From positions 1 to 34,659 of the forward strand of contig JAFDCZ010000027.1 in assembly GCA_019312665.1 (NCBI GenBank): DNA of 34,659 nucleotides. Reading direction: 5' to 3'. The position numbers and the translations under genes were made by a program. Origin of the DNA: Deltaproteobacteria bacterium (lineage in GTDB: Bacteria; Myxococcota_A; UBA9160; UBA6930). Each line of letters begins with the position of its first letter. The stretch's first letter is position 1. Below the pieces are notes generated by a model. The model did not search any database. It had not been told where the DNA came from and saw nothing but the letters and a program-made list of their open reading frames with translations. This document shows, piece after piece, positions 32,425-34,659 of the stretch.

Positions 32425-33709
32425 TAGAGCTGCAAAGCAATGTCGAGTCCAAGGCACGGTTGCGCCTGGTTTCGAGTCAGTGAAACGCGTGTATGAGCAC
32501 GAAATGCAGACGATGGCCGAGAAGAACACTCAACTCTGCGTCTACTACAAGGGCGAACGAGTGGTCGACCTCTGGGCGTCGGCGACGAACGACACAGAGT
32601 TCTCACCAGACACCATCGTCAACATCTTCAGCAGTGGGAAGAGTCTCGAATCCATCGCCATTGCATCACTCGTGGGAAGAGGGCTGCTCGACTACAAAGC
32701 GAGGATCGCAGACTACTGGCCGGAATTCGGCGCAAATGGCAAAGGCGAACTTACGATCGCCGAGCTGATGCGACACGAAGGGGGGATGGCCGCCTTCAAT
32801 ACCTCTCTCGACGCCGAAGATCTGCTCGTCGAGAACATCAAACTGAACAAGGTGGGAAAGGTCATCGAGGGCCACGCCCTGAGGTTCCGCAAGGGAAATG
32901 GCAGCACGAGGGAATATCATGCCATTACCCGAGGCTGGATCGTGAACGAGGTCTTTCGACGCGTGGATCCCGAAGGCCGAACGGTCGGTGAGTTTCTGAG
33001 TGAAGAAGTCAGCAGTCCGCTCGAGGCCGATGCGATCATCGGGGTCAAGGAAGCCGAGTTGGATCGGATCTCGAAAGTGTCGCCGCTTGGATTCGGCTTT
33101 CAGTTCCTCCAGAGCCTCAAGCCGAAGATCCTCGGAAGAAAGATCAAACACAGCTTCCTCCAGATTCTCGGGAGGCTACTCCGCATCATTTCGTCGATGC
33201 GGCATGCGACCACCCGAGGCGCCCCAGCCCCGTACAAGGGGATGAAGGGAATCGGGTTCTTCAATAAACCCGTGGTCGCAATGGGCGAAACCCCGTCTGC
33301 GGCAGCGAACTGCTCGGCGAGGGGGCTGGCGAAGATCGCAGCCATGATGTCCGCCGGTGGGAAATGGGCGGAAAGAGAGTACTTGAGTGAAGAAGCCTGG
33401 AAGGCCATGCATGAGGATCCCATCGCGGCAGACATGGGGTTCGCCCCGACCAACTTCACTCAAGGCGGCGTGAACCTGTTCACCGAAGCCAGCGCGAAAA
33501 GTACGCGGCTCGATCGGGCATTCAACGTCGGTAGAGAAGGGTTCTACGGCTGGATGGGTCTGGGTGGATCGATCTTCCAATGGCATCCGCGGCACGAGAT
33601 TGGATTTGGCTTCGTGCCCACTGCGCTGCATGTGCTGGATATCCTCAACGATCGAGGAAAGACCTATCAGGCGGAGGTTCTCCGCTGCGTAGAAAGACTG
33701 AAGGCGTGA
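32417..33709 (+). CDS. Beta-lactamase-fold serine hydrolase
   Basis: The product has 430 residues from ATG 32417, with GGGGAG five bases upstream. The class C beta-lactamase / esterase fold shows the SxxK motif in FSSGKSLES (S72, K75), then LTIAELMRHEGGM and the tyrosine motif as YHAITRGW (Y167; the usual Y-x-N reads Y-H-A). The end has FGHG-type loop replacement GWMGLGGSIFQWHPRHEIGFGFV. This points to an esterase or peptidase of the EstB/Lact-2 kind rather than an antibiotic resistance enzyme. There is no signal peptide. Codon use is visibly less GC-rich than in its neighbours, hinting at acquisition. The TGA overlaps the permease ATG. Confidence 0.82.
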   Translation: MSRRAAKQCRVQGTVAPGFESVKRVYEHEMQTMAEKNTQLCVYYKGERVVDLWASATNDTEFSPDTIVNIFSSGKSLESIAIASLVGRGLLDYKARIADYWPEFGANGKGELTIAELMRHEGGMAAFNTSLDAEDLLVENIKLNKVGKVIEGHALRFRKGNGSTREYHAITRGWIVNEVFRRVDPEGRTVGEFLSEEVSSPLEADAIIGVKEAELDRISKVSPLGFGFQFLQSLKPKILGRKIKHSFLQILGRLLRIISSMRHATTRGAPAPYKGMKGIGFFNKPVVAMGETPSAAANCSARGLAKIAAMMSAGGKWAEREYLSEEAWKAMHEDPIAADMGFAPTNFTQGGVNLFTEASAKSTRLDRAFNVGREGFYGWMGLGGSIFQWHPRHEIGFGFVPTALHVLDILNDRGKTYQAEVLRCVERLKA

Positions 33710-34659
33710 TGCCAGGTTCAACGGTCGAGCTGAAGCGCGTTCTCACCTTCTGGGACATCCTCTTCATCGCGATCGGCCAGATCATCGGTGCCGGCGTCAT
33801 CGCCTTGACGGGCGTCGCGATCGGCATGACCGGACCCTCGGTGGTCTTCGCCTACCTCGCCGCCGCCGTGCTCGTCCTGCTCGTCTCCGTCTTGATCATG
33901 ATCGCCGGTGCCACCTTGCCGGTCGTCGGCGCGTACTATGTCTGGTCGTCGCGTCTCGGCGGCGGATGGCTCGGGTCGATCGTGCTGATGTTGATTCTCC
34001 TGGCCAGCATCAGCTTGAGTCTCTACGGCAGTTCATTCGGCCTCTATCTCAATCCGCTCTTCCCGGTGCTGTCGATCAACGCATGGGGCATCGTCGTCAT
34101 CGGCCTGCTCTTCCTCGCAAACCTCTTCGGTTTGTCCCTCGCCTCGCGCGTCCAGATCGCACTCGTGTTGATCCTGCTCTCGGCGCTGTCGGTCTATGCC
34201 GGCTTTGCGATGCCCCGAATCGATCCCGAGTTGATGACGCCGATGTTTCCAAAGGGCCTCATGGGATTCGTCTCTGCCGTCTTCTTGCTGAAGTTTGCAA
34301 CCGGCGGCGCGTATCTCGTCGTCGGGCTCGGCGGCGAAACCCACGATCCCGCGAGAACGATCCCGCTCGTCATCGTGGTCTCGACGCTCCTCGTCGCCGT
34401 GATCTATGGATTCGTTGCCCTCGCGAGCGTCGGCGTTTCGCCCTGGCAGGAAATGATCGATCAACCCCTCACCGTCGCCGGAAAGGAATTCCTGCCCGCG
34501 TGGGCGATGACCTATTTTCTCGTAGGCGGTGCGGGTGTCGCGATCTGCACCACGCTCAATGCCCAGTTCATCCAGCTCCCACGCAATTTCATGGTGGCCA
34601 GCTGGGACCACCTGTTGCCCAGCTGGGTCGGCCGACAGAATCGCCACGGCGCGCCTCAC
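33709..34659 (+). CDS. APC family amino-acid permease, truncated by the window end
   Basis: ATG 33709 shares a base with the hydrolase stop (TGATG), and the frame stays open for 317 codons to the end of the window. It starts LKRVLTFWDILFIAIGQIIGAGVIALTG, the first helix and GxG break typical of amino acid-polyamine-organocation permeases. About eight further helices follow, including FVSAVFLLKFATGGAYLVVGLGGETHDPARTIP, the conserved helix-6/loop region. It should import an amino acid or amine across the inner membrane. Coupling with a serine hydrolase suggests uptake of a compound the hydrolase cleaves, or release of its product; this is inference. Confidence 0.85.
   Translation, partial: MPGSTVELKRVLTFWDILFIAIGQIIGAGVIALTGVAIGMTGPSVVFAYLAAAVLVLLVSVLIMIAGATLPVVGAYYVWSSRLGGGWLGSIVLMLILLASISLSLYGSSFGLYLNPLFPVLSINAWGIVVIGLLFLANLFGLSLASRVQIALVLILLSALSVYAGFAMPRIDPELMTPMFPKGLMGFVSAVFLLKFATGGAYLVVGLGGETHDPARTIPLVIVVSTLLVAVIYGFVALASVGVSPWQEMIDQPLTVAGKEFLPAWAMTYFLVGGAGVAICTTLNAQFIQLPRNFMVASWDHLLPSWVGRQNRHGAPH

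Noticed and set aside
32417-33709. Antibiotic-resistance beta-lactamase
   Set aside because: There is no signal peptide, the Y-x-N motif is altered to Y-H-A, and the overall pattern is that of esterase/peptidase-type members.

Overview
The window is GC-rich, densely packed bacterial chromosome with no tRNA, rRNA, CRISPR array, integrase or transposase that I can see. The gene mix suggests an uncultured, aerobic deltaproteobacterium or myxococcotal-type Gram-negative. Evidence for this includes an SCP-x thiolase, an F420-type deazaflavin nitroreductase, a LolA-like protein with an outer-membrane barrel, a FIST protein, HupE and DUF455. Taxonomy is inference only.

Layout. 1-2525 (minus): a PadR regulator, a phytoene-desaturase/retinol-saturase-like FAD enzyme and a membrane protein cut by the window edge, all overlapping. 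2784-3800: a lone zinc-free MDR oxidoreductase. 3825-5255 (minus): a MarR regulator with a perfect 10-bp-arm operator, a DUF2269 membrane protein and a deazaflavin-dependent nitroreductase. 5324-9574 (minus): a short alkylsulfatase-like metallo-hydrolase, a FIST sensor, a TVP38/VTT membrane protein and a zinc alcohol dehydrogenase. 9684-13440 (plus): a membrane-anchored parvulin, HupE, a Gfo/Idh/MocA oxidoreductase and a MESH1-like HD protein. 13467-18548 (minus): an SCP-x thiolase, a metallo-beta-lactamase-fold hydrolase, a possible 41-residue protein, then xylF, xylH and a single-domain xylG. 18640-20060 (minus): a diguanylate cyclase and a rhodanese lipoprotein. 20092-24723: a HIT protein, two alkaline-phosphatase-superfamily enzymes and a ferredoxin-reductase-like flavoprotein. 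24689-28781 (minus): an ACT-like protein, an SH3 protein, NrtS, an outer-membrane barrel and a LolA-like protein. 28907-30837 (plus): a DUF455 ferritin-like protein overlapping an ATP-grasp enzyme. 30940-34659: ZapG/YhcB, an antisense YheU-like gene, a cysteine-less thioredoxin-like protein, a decayed helix-turn-helix antitoxin-like gene, a serine hydrolase and a truncated APC permease.

The best candidate for an undescribed system is the DUF455 ferritin-like / ATP-grasp pair (28907-30837), which shares 4 bases and keeps both the di-iron and the ATP-grasp motifs. The most unusual DNA structure is a pair of palindromes at 13441-13475 and 27090-27170. They share GGAAAGT and CCCCGTCCCCG blocks and supply the stop codon, and in one case the last ten residues, of the gene running into them.

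No stretch longer than 300 bases lacks a gene. The largest gaps are 2526-2783 (PadR promoter and a start-less reading frame), 22101-22269 (divergent promoters), 32230-32416 (decayed antitoxin-like gene) and 19498-19655 (nothing recognised).
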